Source: an archaeon (GTDB taxonomy: Archaea; Methanobacteriota; Methanobacteria; Methanobacteriales; Methanobacteriaceae). From it: a DNA stretch of 6,272 nt. Location: positions 1-6,272 of the forward strand of contig JAKSUF010000088.1 of the NCBI GenBank assembly GCA_024409145.1. Reading direction: 5' to 3'. The position numbers were made by a program, and so were the translations under genes. This document shows positions 1 through 6,036 of this stretch, piece after piece (positions within the stretch are counted from its first letter, which is position 1; every line of letters begins with the position of its first letter). The notes below the pieces were generated by a model. It did no database searches and had not been told where the DNA came from. It saw nothing but the letters and a program-made list of their open reading frames with translations.

Positions 1-144
1 TTTATCTATAATCCCATTATCAAAGAATTTAAACAAGAGTTTAAAAATAAAAAACAAATACAAAGATACATACAATATTTTAATACAACTCTTTGCTTAA
101 AAAAAACTTTAGAGAAACTTAAAAAAACCATTAAATTTATTTAA
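1..144 (+). CDS. C-terminal fragment of an unrecognised protein (5' end outside window)
   Basis: Frame 1 is open from the first base to a TAA at 142-144, giving 47 residues with no start inside the window. In DNA this AT-rich an open run of this length is unlikely by chance. The peptide also looks coding: it begins FIYNPIIKEF and continues as a Lys/Glu/Gln-rich, probably helical tail ending in KKTIKFI. I do not recognise the family. The NPIIKEF segment faintly recalls the C-terminus of IS110-type transposases, but this is far too weak to name it. It is followed by about 115 bp of very AT-rich spacer before the convergent tRNA genes. The missing upstream sequence would settle whether it is a real gene end. 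Confidence 0.45.
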   Translation, partial: FIYNPIIKEFKQEFKNKKQIQRYIQYFNTTLCLKKTLEKLKKTIKFI

Positions 145-250
145 AGAATAAAAATAGTAAAAAATAACAATACAAATAATAAATAGCAATAATTAATAAA
201 TAAAAATAACAGTAATAAAAAATAATAAAAAAGTATTAACAAAGGTTTAT

Positions 251-258
251 AAAAAAGA
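251..258 (-). terminator. T-run terminator after tRNA-Thr
   Basis: Read on the minus strand, the bases directly after the tRNA-Thr discriminator end are TCTTTTTT. An oligo-T stretch without a hairpin is the usual archaeal intrinsic terminator, and it sits where the tRNA transcript should end. This is inference from position and composition. Confidence 0.45.
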
Positions 259-330
259 GCCTTAGGGGGGATTCGAACCCCCGACTTCTACCTTACCAAG
301 GTAGCGCTCTACCAGCTGAGCCACTAAGGC
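259..330 (-). tRNA. tRNA-Thr (anticodon GGU)
   Basis: The reverse complement folds as a 72-nt class I tRNA. The acceptor stem GCCTTAG/CTAAGGC pairs perfectly and the D-arm is GCTC/GAGC. The anticodon stem CTACC/GGTAG encloses the loop TTGGTAA, giving anticodon GGT, which reads ACC/ACU threonine codons. The T-arm is GGGGG-TTCGAAT-CCCCC. No CCA is encoded, so it must be added after transcription. No intron is visible. It lies 28 nt downstream of tRNA-Leu on the same strand. The gap has no convincing TATA box at the right distance, so the two are probably co-transcribed. Confidence 0.97.
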
Positions 331-358
331 ATAATCGAGAATGCAAATTAATAAAAGT

Positions 359-440
<82 letters not shown>

Positions 441-473
441 TTTGTAACAACAATATAATGTTGTCCTTAATAG

Positions 474-488
474 TATATAAATGTTTCG
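474..488 (-). promoter_or_regulatory. Archaeal promoter (BRE + TATA) for the tRNA-Leu/tRNA-Thr transcript
   Basis: On the minus strand the sequence reads CGAAACATTTATATA: an A-rich BRE-like element followed by TTTATATA at about 474-481. The expected start lies about 25 nt further on, near 450-453, leaving a leader of about 10 nt before the tRNA-Leu 5' end at 440. This spacing is normal for archaeal stable RNA genes. The box stands out because it sits in exactly the right place in otherwise unpatterned AT-rich DNA. Confidence 0.65.
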
Positions 489-562
489 GTTAATTTCATT
501 CAAACAATTAAAATTAATAAAAAAGACAACATACTTTTAAAAAAATAATATTAAATCCCAGT

Positions 563-598
563 CTAAAATAACTAAAATAACTAAAATAACCAAAATAA
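563..598. repeat. 9-bp tandem repeat, CTAAAATAA x4
   Basis: Three perfect consecutive copies of CTAAAATAA (563-571, 572-580, 581-589) are followed by a fourth copy with one change (CCAAAATAA, 590-598). The next bases (TTAAAAAAT) may be a decayed fifth. This is a simple microsatellite-like tract in the divergent spacer, with no visible coding or structural role. Confidence 0.8.
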
Positions 599-772
599 TT
601 AAAAAATTATTTAAATTATGAGACTTATATTAAAACATGATTTATTTAATATATATAATATGTATTTAAATAATATAAATATATTGTGTTATTGGATTAA
701 GAAACATTAAAATTATAGAAATAAGCATAGTTGCAATAGGTTGTAAAATAACAAATACTGGCAATTACTATA

Positions 773-844
773 ATAATTAAGACAATAAAGATAATTAAGA
801 TAATTAAAAAAAATTAAGAAAATTAAAATAGTTAGAATAATTAA
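773..844. repeat. Degenerate 9-bp tandem repeat, ATAATTAAG type
   Basis: About eight units with roughly 9-bp periodicity can be followed. They include ATAATTAAG at 773-781, ACAATAAAG at 782-790, ATAATTAAG at 791-799, ATAATTAAA at 800-808, AAAATTAAG at 810-818 and AAAATTAAA at 819-827, then weaker copies to 844. The tract ends about 35 bp before the first possible start codon of the ferredoxin gene. The unit length matches the 563-598 tract although the sequence differs. Confidence 0.5.
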
Positions 845-878
845 CAGTCACATAACCATAACAATAATTTAAAATTAT

Positions 879-1094
879 ATGGCATTATTCCAAATAGAAA
901 AAAGTAAAAATAAAGATAAGAGTGAGAATATGGAAATAGAATCAGATTTATGCGGAGTATGTGAGAAATGTGTTCCAGCATGCCCTCATGGATTAATCAA
1001 ACGTGTGGGATATAGTATGAAAGTTGACAAGGATTGTGTAAATTGTGGAGAATGCTATGATTCATGTCCGCTAGGAGCTATATTCTTAGAATAA
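879..1094 (+). CDS. Small 2x[4Fe-4S] ferredoxin-like protein
   Basis: The 71-residue product has two complete bacterial-type ferredoxin motifs of the form CxxCxxCxxxCP: C25-C28-C31-C35 and C53-C56-C59-C63. By family rule, the first three cysteines of each motif plus the last of the other bind one [4Fe-4S] cluster each. It is expected to be a soluble low-potential electron carrier; its partners are unknown. The N-terminal 17 residues are Lys/Asn-rich and outside the fold. The start is uncertain. ATG 879 has no Shine-Dalgarno in front, whereas the in-frame ATG at 930 is preceded by AGAGTGAG and would give a compact 54-residue ferredoxin. AATTTAAAATTATAT around 866-880 could then be its TATA box. 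The gene ends 27 nt before the DUF4330-like gene, suggesting an operon. Confidence 0.88.
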   Translation: MALFQIEKSKNKDKSENMEIESDLCGVCEKCVPACPHGLIKRVGYSMKVDKDCVNCGECYDSCPLGAIFLE

Positions 1095-1121
1095 ATAAAT
1101 TTAAACAATAAGGAAGATAAA

Positions 1122-1901
1122 ATGAAAAAAAAATTTCTAAATAAATTTACAATTATTGACATTATAATAATTATCTGTATAATAGGAGCTATTGGATTTG
1201 CAGTATATCATATGACTATCGATACAGATAATGGAACATCCGTTAGTTTTGATACATCAACAGCAAATAAACTTGTTGAAACTTATTTAAACTTTTATAA
1301 AGATGGAAATATTATAACAAGTCAGGTTACAGGTACAAATGCAAGTTCTGGAGAGAACATAACATTAAACGGAACTGTAGTTTGGGTAGGAGATACTCTA
1401 AATGGAGTAGAAGTCATAATTAACAGTAATGGAAAGGATTATGTAGCAGGATTATATAGAAGCTCACCTAATGTAGATATCTATATCGATCAAATTAGTC
1501 TAGAAACTAGTGGGGAAAAATACCAAAATGTTAAAGAGATTACAATTTCACCAAGAGAAATTACAAAAATTAGTGATTTGTACTCAAAAATACCTAAAAA
1601 CATTAAATATGAATTAAGTACTCAAGTAGCTACTTTAAAAATAGACAGCCCAACCTGTCAAAAATTATTAAATAAATTAAATGACATTAAAAGACCTACT
1701 TTAACCCCTTCAAATGACCAACTAAACAGTTTAAAAATATTTAAATCAGATGAAATTACACTTAAAGAAGCATCTACAATTTTAGGTCCAATAAATGGTC
1801 AAACAAACAATATAATAATTAGAGTATATAACTGTACAGATAATGATTTAAATATAATAAAAAATAATTATGATGTTATAAATATTAACACAATCTCTTA
1901 A
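1122..1901 (+). CDS. Single-pass membrane protein, DUF4330-like
   Basis: The 259-residue product begins with a short basic segment (MKKKFLNK). One hydrophobic helix follows at about residues 10-29, containing the TIIDIIIIICIIGAIGF pattern seen at the start of DUF4330 proteins. With the basic N-terminus inside, the remaining 230 residues should lie outside the membrane. A beta-rich part at about 40-145 ends in VDIYIDQISLE. A second part at about 145-259 begins EITKISDLYSKIP. Five N-x-S/T sequons (N37, N73, N79, N83, N237) fit an exposed domain but are not proof of glycosylation. C179 and C238 could form a disulfide. A good AGGA ribosome site lies 7 nt before the ATG. The function is unknown. 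Placement directly before a polysaccharide-polymerase-like gene suggests a cell-envelope role. The family assignment is from recalled resemblance and is moderate. Confidence 0.75.
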   Translation: MKKKFLNKFTIIDIIIIICIIGAIGFAVYHMTIDTDNGTSVSFDTSTANKLVETYLNFYKDGNIITSQVTGTNASSGENITLNGTVVWVGDTLNGVEVIINSNGKDYVAGLYRSSPNVDIYIDQISLETSGEKYQNVKEITISPREITKISDLYSKIPKNIKYELSTQVATLKIDSPTCQKLLNKLNDIKRPTLTPSNDQLNSLKIFKSDEITLKEASTILGPINGQTNNIIIRVYNCTDNDLNIIKNNYDVININTIS

Positions 1902-1971
1902 AATCAAATGTACCATAATATCAACATATAACGAAGAACTATAACGAGAAAAATTATAAAAAAGTGAAAAT

Positions 1972-3261
1972 ATGAGTTTAATATATTCAATAACTACTTA
2001 CATAACAAGAAATATAGAGGATTTACTACGTGAATCATTCTTATTTACAATAATTTATAAAATATTATATTTCTTTGAAGACCACTGGGTAAATAGTTAC
2101 TTCAGAAAATTTTATCCTGGAGAAAATTTCTTATCCTTTGTTAAAAAAAGTAATATATTAAACAAAGATCTTTTTGCTCCATTAATTGTAATTGTTGTGT
2201 TTTCCATATTTTTACTACTTGCAACAAAACCATTAAATAAAGATTTACAAATTACAGTAATTATTGCATTTATTTTCTTTATTTTAGGTTCAGTACTTAT
2301 TCCAAGATTTATATTAAATAAGCAAACCGAAAATATATTAACATTTAACACAAAAGACATCCATTCTATTGGATTTTGTTTAATAATAATAGGCGTTATA
2401 TTCTTTGGTATTTGTATTGCATCAGTAGGAGGAATTCCTCTTTTAAAATCTTCTTTAAGATATTCTCTAAAACCAATCTTAACAATGCCAGTATTCTTAA
2501 TTATTCCAGGATTAGGATTAATTGGTGGAGATTATCTAAATAAATTTAAAAGTAATAAAATCTCAAGAGCACAAGTAAGATTTAGATTACTTCTTTTAAT
2601 GACTTTTGGTATTATAATTCTTTTAACTTTAGGATATCGTACTCCAATTATAGCAATTCTTCTTATGATTATTATAATGGGATATTATGGTAAAGTATTA
2701 TCTCTTTGGGAAGTACTTTTAGGAGCTGCATTAGGTGTTTTAGCAATTATAGGCATAGGATATATGAGATCAATAAGTGAATTTATGATTACTTCAAACA
2801 CAAGCCCAATTGCAAGTCTTCAGAGTAGAGCAGATTTTACACTTAATGTATTAAATCTTTTAAATAGAATATCTGGCAATTTTGGTATTCTTCATGGAAA
2901 AATGTTAATTAGTTCCATCCCAGGAAGTGAATTAGGTCCAAGAATGATTGTAGGAAAATTAATTGCTTGGAGAACAGAAGTTACTGTAACACCAACATTA
3001 ATTGGACAAATGCTTGTAGACTTTGGTAAACTTGGAGTAGCTATTGAAATGTTTATTTTAGGAAGCATATTGGGAATTGGTTACAAAATCATTAAAATTA
3101 CAAAAGAAGGTTTTTACATTGCATTATACAGTTTATTAGTAACCTACTCAATATTAGGAGTAGAAACAGGAATTTTAGATATTCAAGTTTTATTTTATTT
3201 CTTCATTGCAATAATTATCTATTTAGCAATTATACTAAAAAATAAAGGAATAAAAATATAA
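1972..3261 (+). CDS. Polytopic membrane protein, putative oligosaccharide repeat unit (O-antigen type) polymerase
   Basis: The 429-residue integral membrane protein has about ten predicted helices: roughly 68-85, 93-115, 131-151, 166-186, 204-221, 222-240, 245-264, 348-372, 380-400 and 402-424. A large hydrophilic loop spans 265-347. This layout, with the GYRTPIIAILL segment at about 221-231 and TPTLIGQMLVDFGKLGVAIEMFILG at about 340-364 (a Leu-x-x-Phe-Gly-x-x-Gly helix start), matches archaeal putative O-antigen polymerases (PF01901 type) and Wzy-like enzymes. Such proteins are thought to join lipid-linked glycan repeat units on the outer face of the membrane. In Methanobacteriales the product could be a surface polysaccharide or a pseudomurein-related glycan, which is inference. 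The cytosolic N-terminal 60 residues are amphipathic. A weak GTGA ribosome site is at 1964-1967. The 70-bp gap before it may hold a minor promoter (CATATAAC near 1924-1931). Confidence 0.75.
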   Translation: MSLIYSITTYITRNIEDLLRESFLFTIIYKILYFFEDHWVNSYFRKFYPGENFLSFVKKSNILNKDLFAPLIVIVVFSIFLLLATKPLNKDLQITVIIAFIFFILGSVLIPRFILNKQTENILTFNTKDIHSIGFCLIIIGVIFFGICIASVGGIPLLKSSLRYSLKPILTMPVFLIIPGLGLIGGDYLNKFKSNKISRAQVRFRLLLLMTFGIIILLTLGYRTPIIAILLMIIIMGYYGKVLSLWEVLLGAALGVLAIIGIGYMRSISEFMITSNTSPIASLQSRADFTLNVLNLLNRISGNFGILHGKMLISSIPGSELGPRMIVGKLIAWRTEVTVTPTLIGQMLVDFGKLGVAIEMFILGSILGIGYKIIKITKEGFYIALYSLLVTYSILGVETGILDIQVLFYFFIAIIIYLAIILKNKGIKI

Positions 3262-3369
3262 TTCTTATAACACATCATCACCAAGAGTATATAATTAATA
3301 AATAAAAAGTCTAATTAATGGTATTAATTTATAAAAATAATTAATTAAAAATAGACAAATAATTAAAAA

Positions 3370-3385
3370 TTTAGGCATACCAAAA
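3370..3385. promoter_or_regulatory. Operator-like palindrome 1 (metal-dependent repressor), against BRE/TATA
   Basis: TTTAGG-CATA-CCAAAA matches the TTTAGG-N4-CCTAAA pattern with one base off in the right arm. It ends 2 bp before the TATA box, overlapping the expected BRE. A bound regulator here would block TFB/TBP loading. The pattern resembles the TTAGG...CCTAA half-sites recognised by DtxR/IdeR-type iron repressors. The identity of the regulator is inferred. Confidence 0.6.
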
Positions 3386-3387
3386 TA

Positions 3388-3396
3388 TTTATATAT
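3388..3396 (+). promoter_or_regulatory. Archaeal TATA box for feoAB
   Basis: TTTATATAT at 3388-3396, preceded by the A-rich CCAAAATA, is a near-ideal archaeal BRE/TATA pair. A start about 26 nt from the box centre falls near 3418, exactly where operator 2 begins. This co-location with the palindromes is the main support for choosing this box over other AT-rich stretches. Confidence 0.65.
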
Positions 3397-3418
3397 GAGA
3401 AAATCTAAACTATAATTG

Positions 3419-3436
3419 ATTTAGGCAAACCTAAAT
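3419..3436. promoter_or_regulatory. Operator-like palindrome 2, at the predicted transcription start
   Basis: ATTTAGG-CAAA-CCTAAAT is a perfect inverted repeat with 7-bp arms and a 4-bp centre, the best of the three copies. It begins at or next to the predicted start of the feo transcript, a position where a bound repressor would block RNA polymerase. Family knowledge: DtxR/IdeR-type regulators bind TTAGG...CCTAA dyads in iron genes. The regulator gene itself is not in the window. Confidence 0.72.
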
Positions 3437-3649
3437 TTATTTTTATTTAAAATCAATGAAAATTTAATTTTAGAGAGAACAATTCTGAAAATTCTTAAAA
3501 TAATTATTACAATTCAAATCAATGATTAAAATTAGAACATAACTAGAATTAACATAGACATAATTAAAACTAAAATCAAAATCATTAAATGGAAGACTCA
3601 TTTTTTCAATTTAAAGTACAAAAATGATAAAACCACTAAAAAAAATAAA

Positions 3650-3665
3650 TTTAGGAATACCTAAA
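3650..3665. promoter_or_regulatory. Operator-like palindrome 3, just before the feoA ribosome site
   Basis: TTTAGG-AATA-CCTAAA is a perfect inverted repeat with 6-bp arms. It ends 9 bp before the GGAG of feoA and about 230 bp downstream of the predicted start. It may act as a roadblock, support looping with sites 1 and 2, or control a second, proximal promoter (AT-rich AAAAATAAAT at 3641-3650 is a weak candidate). In RNA, the short dyad would be a weak hairpin near the ribosome site. Confidence 0.65.
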
Positions 3666-3674
3666 ATCAGTTAA

Positions 3675-3678
3675 GGAG
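3675..3678 (+). promoter_or_regulatory. feoA ribosome binding site, two possible ATGs
   Basis: AAGGAGAT at 3673-3680 carries GGAG at 3675-3678. Two adjacent in-frame ATGs follow, at 3683 (4-nt spacing) and 3686 (7-nt spacing). The second has the more usual spacing, so the protein may begin one Met later than listed. Confidence 0.7.
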
Positions 3679-3682
3679 ATAT

Positions 3683-3922
3683 ATGATGAGATTAGATGAA
3701 ATGAAAAAAGGAGATAAAGGAATTTTAATCTCCTATAATAACCAAGGAGATATCGAATTAAAAAGACATTTACTTGGTATGGGATTTGTAAAAGGTTCTG
3801 AAATTGAACTGGAGAAAGTTGCCCCTCTAGGAGATCCAATTGAACTTAAAATTAAGGGATATTCAATATGTCTTAGAAAAGAAGAAGCAAAGAATATTGA
3901 AGTAGAACTCATAAGCAATTAA
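3683..3922 (+). CDS. feoA: FeoA, ferrous iron transport accessory protein
   Basis: The 79-residue product is the size of a stand-alone FeoA, a small SH3-like beta-barrel in the cytosol that supports FeoB in Fe(II) uptake. The family signature is clear: LLGMGF at residues 30-35, G38, VAPLGDPIE at 46-54 and KGYSICLRKEEA at 58-69, ending in IEVEL. Its exact action on FeoB (binding to the G-domain or membrane part) is not settled for the family. The start is one of two adjacent ATGs behind a strong GGAG site. It is 17 nt upstream of feoB, so the two are translated from one message. Control is probably iron-dependent through the three palindromes upstream. Confidence 0.95.
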   Translation: MMRLDEMKKGDKGILISYNNQGDIELKRHLLGMGFVKGSEIELEKVAPLGDPIELKIKGYSICLRKEEAKNIEVELISN

Positions 3923-3939
3923 GTTTTAAGAGGATAAGT

Positions 3940-5955
3940 ATGGCAAACATAAAAATAGGCTTAGCAGGAAATCCTAATGTAGGTAAAACAACATTATTCA
4001 ACGCATTAACTGGGTTAAACCAACATGTAGGTAACTGGCCAGGAAAAACTGTTGAAAAAGCAGAAGGTCACTGCAAATACAATAATAACAAATTAAATAT
4101 TATTGACTTACCTGGAAATTATGCATTAAGTGCCCATTCTATCGAAGAAATTGTCTCAAGAGATTTTATTGTAGATGAAGATTCAGATGTAATAGTTAAT
4201 GTTATTGATGCTGCAAATTTAGAACGGAACTTATATTTAACTATCCAAATGATGGAACTTGGTGCAAACTTAGTAATTGCATTAAATATGAATAGATATG
4301 CTCAAAAAAAAGAACATGAAATTAATTCAAAAAAACTTTCAGAATTATTAGGAATTCCAATTGTAGAAATTGAAGCTAATGACAATACAGGAAAAGAAGA
4401 TTTATTAAATGCTATTGAAAAAGCATCTAAAAATAAAATAAACAGCAGCAATAAATTAGTTTATGGAAATGAACTTAGAGAGCATATCCAAGACATTCAG
4501 AAGATTATTGAAGAAGACAAATCATTAAATGATTTACCATCTAACTGGATTGCTGTCAAATTACTAGAGAATGATGAAATAATTTTAGAAAGAGTTGAAA
4601 ACTCTCTTAAAAGAAACCAAATTCTCAAAGAAACTGAAAAAGTTAAAAAACATTTAAAAAGCATATTTAAAGAAGGAAGTGAAGAAGTAATTGCGAATGC
4701 AAGATATGCATTTATAGGAGGATTACTTGAAGAAACTCTCAAAAAACCAAAAAAAGAGAAAGAAACATTAACAGATAAAATTGATAGAATTGTAACAAAC
4801 AGAATATTAGGTCTCCCAATATTCCTTATTATTATGTATCTAATGTTCCAAATAACATTCGTAGTAGGAGCACCATTCCAAGATTTAATTGATTCTGGAT
4901 TTAGTATGCTTGGAGATTGGGTTATTGCAACACTTGGAGAAACCATGCTTTCATCATTTATTGTAGATGGGATCATTGGAGGAGTAGGTGGTGTCCTTGT
5001 TTTCTTACCTCAAATCATATTATTATTTTTAATCATAAGTATTTTAGAAGACAGCGGATATTTAGCAAGAGCAGCTTTTGTAATGGATAAAGTAATGCAT
5101 AAATTAGTAGGATTACATGGAAAATCTTTCATACCTATGATTTTAGGATTTGGATGTGGAGTACCTGGAATAATGGCTACAAGAACCATGGAAAGTGAAA
5201 AAGATAGATTATTATCAATGATGATTATTCCATTCATGTCTTGTTCTGCAAGATTACCTGTATACTTATTACTTGTAGGTGCTTTCTTTACTGCATACCA
5301 AGGACTTGTAATTTTCTCAATATATTTACTTGGAATTATAGTTGCAATAATAGTTGCAACAATATTAAAGAAAACATTATTCAAAGGAATGTCTGCACCA
5401 TTTGTAATGGAACTCCCAACTTATAAATTACCATCTTTAAAAGGAGTATTAATGCATACTTGGGAAAAAGCATATGGATTTATTAGAAAAGCAGGAACAA
5501 TTATTTTAGGATCATCCATTGTAATATGGATTTTAAGTATCTTCCCAATGGGAGTTGAATATGGGTCTCAAGAAAGTTTAATTGGAATGATTGGTACTTT
5601 TATTGCACCAATATTTGCACCTTTAGGATTCGGAACATGGCAACCTTCAGTAGCTGTTCTTTTCGGACTTGTAGCAAAAGAAGTTGTAGTTGGAACTTTT
5701 AGTTCATTATTTGGAGTAGCTGAAGAAGGTGCTGGAATTGTAGCATCCATGCATAGTATTTTCACACCATTAACAGCATTTACATTCATGGCATTTGTAT
5801 TATTATATGTTCCTTGTTTCGCAGCCCTTGGTACTGTTAAACAAGAAACTGGAGGATGGAAATGGCCAGCAATAATGGTATGTATAACTACTGTAACTGC
5901 ATATATTGTTGCATTAATCATATTCCAAGGAGGATGTTTATTAGGATTTAACTAA
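3940..5955 (+). CDS. feoB: FeoB, ferrous iron transporter with N-terminal G-domain
   Basis: The 671-residue product drives Fe(II) uptake across the cytoplasmic membrane. An N-terminal Ras-like G-domain spans about 1-165: P-loop GNPNVGKT at 10-17, switch I NWPGKT at 32-37 with T37, and G3 DLPG at 56-59. A helical GDI-like part follows at about 170-265. The membrane domain from about 278 carries both Gate regions. Gate 1 includes GFGCGVPG (C406) and FMSCSARLP (C435). Gate 2 includes WQPSVAVLFGLVAKEVVVGT (K580, E581). The C-terminal YVPCFAAL (C626) and GGC (C666) are also present. Odd point: G4 reads NMNR (116-119) where the family has NxxD, and G5 reads EAN rather than S/T-containing, so guanine selectivity may be lost. 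The length is normal for FeoB without a long C-terminal extension. Ribosome site GAGG is at 3930-3933, 6 nt before ATG. Confidence 0.97.
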   Translation: MANIKIGLAGNPNVGKTTLFNALTGLNQHVGNWPGKTVEKAEGHCKYNNNKLNIIDLPGNYALSAHSIEEIVSRDFIVDEDSDVIVNVIDAANLERNLYLTIQMMELGANLVIALNMNRYAQKKEHEINSKKLSELLGIPIVEIEANDNTGKEDLLNAIEKASKNKINSSNKLVYGNELREHIQDIQKIIEEDKSLNDLPSNWIAVKLLENDEIILERVENSLKRNQILKETEKVKKHLKSIFKEGSEEVIANARYAFIGGLLEETLKKPKKEKETLTDKIDRIVTNRILGLPIFLIIMYLMFQITFVVGAPFQDLIDSGFSMLGDWVIATLGETMLSSFIVDGIIGGVGGVLVFLPQIILLFLIISILEDSGYLARAAFVMDKVMHKLVGLHGKSFIPMILGFGCGVPGIMATRTMESEKDRLLSMMIIPFMSCSARLPVYLLLVGAFFTAYQGLVIFSIYLLGIIVAIIVATILKKTLFKGMSAPFVMELPTYKLPSLKGVLMHTWEKAYGFIRKAGTIILGSSIVIWILSIFPMGVEYGSQESLIGMIGTFIAPIFAPLGFGTWQPSVAVLFGLVAKEVVVGTFSSLFGVAEEGAGIVASMHSIFTPLTAFTFMAFVLLYVPCFAALGTVKQETGGWKWPAIMVCITTVTAYIVALIIFQGGCLLGFN

Positions 5956-5963
5956 ATCCTAAT
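5940..5963. repeat. Perfect 24-bp palindrome across the feoB stop codon
   Basis: Arms ATTAGGATTTA (5940-5950) and TAAATCCTAAT (5953-5963) are exact reverse complements around a 2-bp centre (AC). The TAA stop of feoB (5953-5955) lies at the start of the right arm. As RNA it gives about a 10-bp stem with a 4-nt loop. No T-run follows, so it does not look like a bacterial-type terminator. It could be a processing or stability hairpin, or a DNA-binding site. Its TTAGG/CCTAA ends echo the upstream operators, but with a 12-bp rather than 4-bp gap. Confidence 0.8.
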
Positions 5964-6036
5964 TTAATCCATTTAATCAACAACTAAAAAAAACAGAAAT
6001 TTAAAGAAAATAACAAAACCATATAGAGGGAAAATA

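Larger units (their letters stand above)
441..878. other. Divergent AT-rich spacer between tRNA pair and ferredoxin cluster
   Basis: This 438-bp stretch separates the minus-strand tRNAs from the plus-strand ferredoxin operon. I find no coding region in it. It contains the tRNA promoter near its left end and two tracts of degenerate 9-bp tandem repeats (563-598 and 773-844). Between them is a strongly TATA-like zone at about 645-684 that could hold a distal promoter for the plus-strand genes. The composition is too AT-rich throughout for a single box to be chosen for that operon with confidence. Confidence 0.6.
3262..3682 (+). other. feo upstream regulatory region / long leader
   Basis: This 421-bp non-coding spacer between the polymerase gene and feoA holds one clear TATA box (3388-3396) and three TTTAGG-N4-CCTAAA-like palindromes. 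The rest is AT-rich filler. If transcription starts near 3418, the feoAB mRNA has a leader of about 265 nt. I see no recognised riboswitch in it. A 10-bp direct repeat AAATCAATGA occurs at 3450-3459 and 3516-3525. Two very short ATG-initiated frames (3589-3627 and 3624-3674) lack ribosome sites and are not called as genes. No convincing terminator for the upstream polymerase gene is visible. Confidence 0.6.

Noticed and set aside
331..358. Separate promoter for tRNA-Thr in the tRNA spacer
   Set aside because: The only TATA-like stretch (minus strand, about 347-357) is too close to the tRNA 5' end to leave a normal start, so co-transcription is more likely.
563..844. Repeats considered as a CRISPR array or replication-origin iterons
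   Set aside because: Units are 9 bp, directly adjacent, without spacers; no cas or replication gene nearby, and no origin-type repeat recognised.
2112..2360. 82-residue minus-strand open frame inside the polymerase gene
   Set aside because: Antisense shadow of a well-supported membrane protein; no ribosome site or family resemblance.
3589..3674. Possible leader peptides (12 codons at 3589-3627 and 16 codons at 3624-3674) before feoA
   Set aside because: No ribosome site precedes either ATG, and short frames like these are expected by chance in this spacer.
3651..3918. Two minus-strand open frames (3651-3839 and 3733-3918) opposite feoA
   Set aside because: Both are antisense to the clearly recognised FeoA and look like composition artefacts.
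4497..5921. Minus-strand frames of 117-159 residues and a plus-strand frame at 5241-5426 within feoB
   Set aside because: All overlap conserved FeoB sequence in other frames, with low-complexity translations; codon bias of feoB explains the lack of stops.
5940..5963. Palindrome considered as a rho-independent terminator of feoAB
   Set aside because: No T-run follows the stem, and a gene with its own ribosome site follows at once on the same strand.
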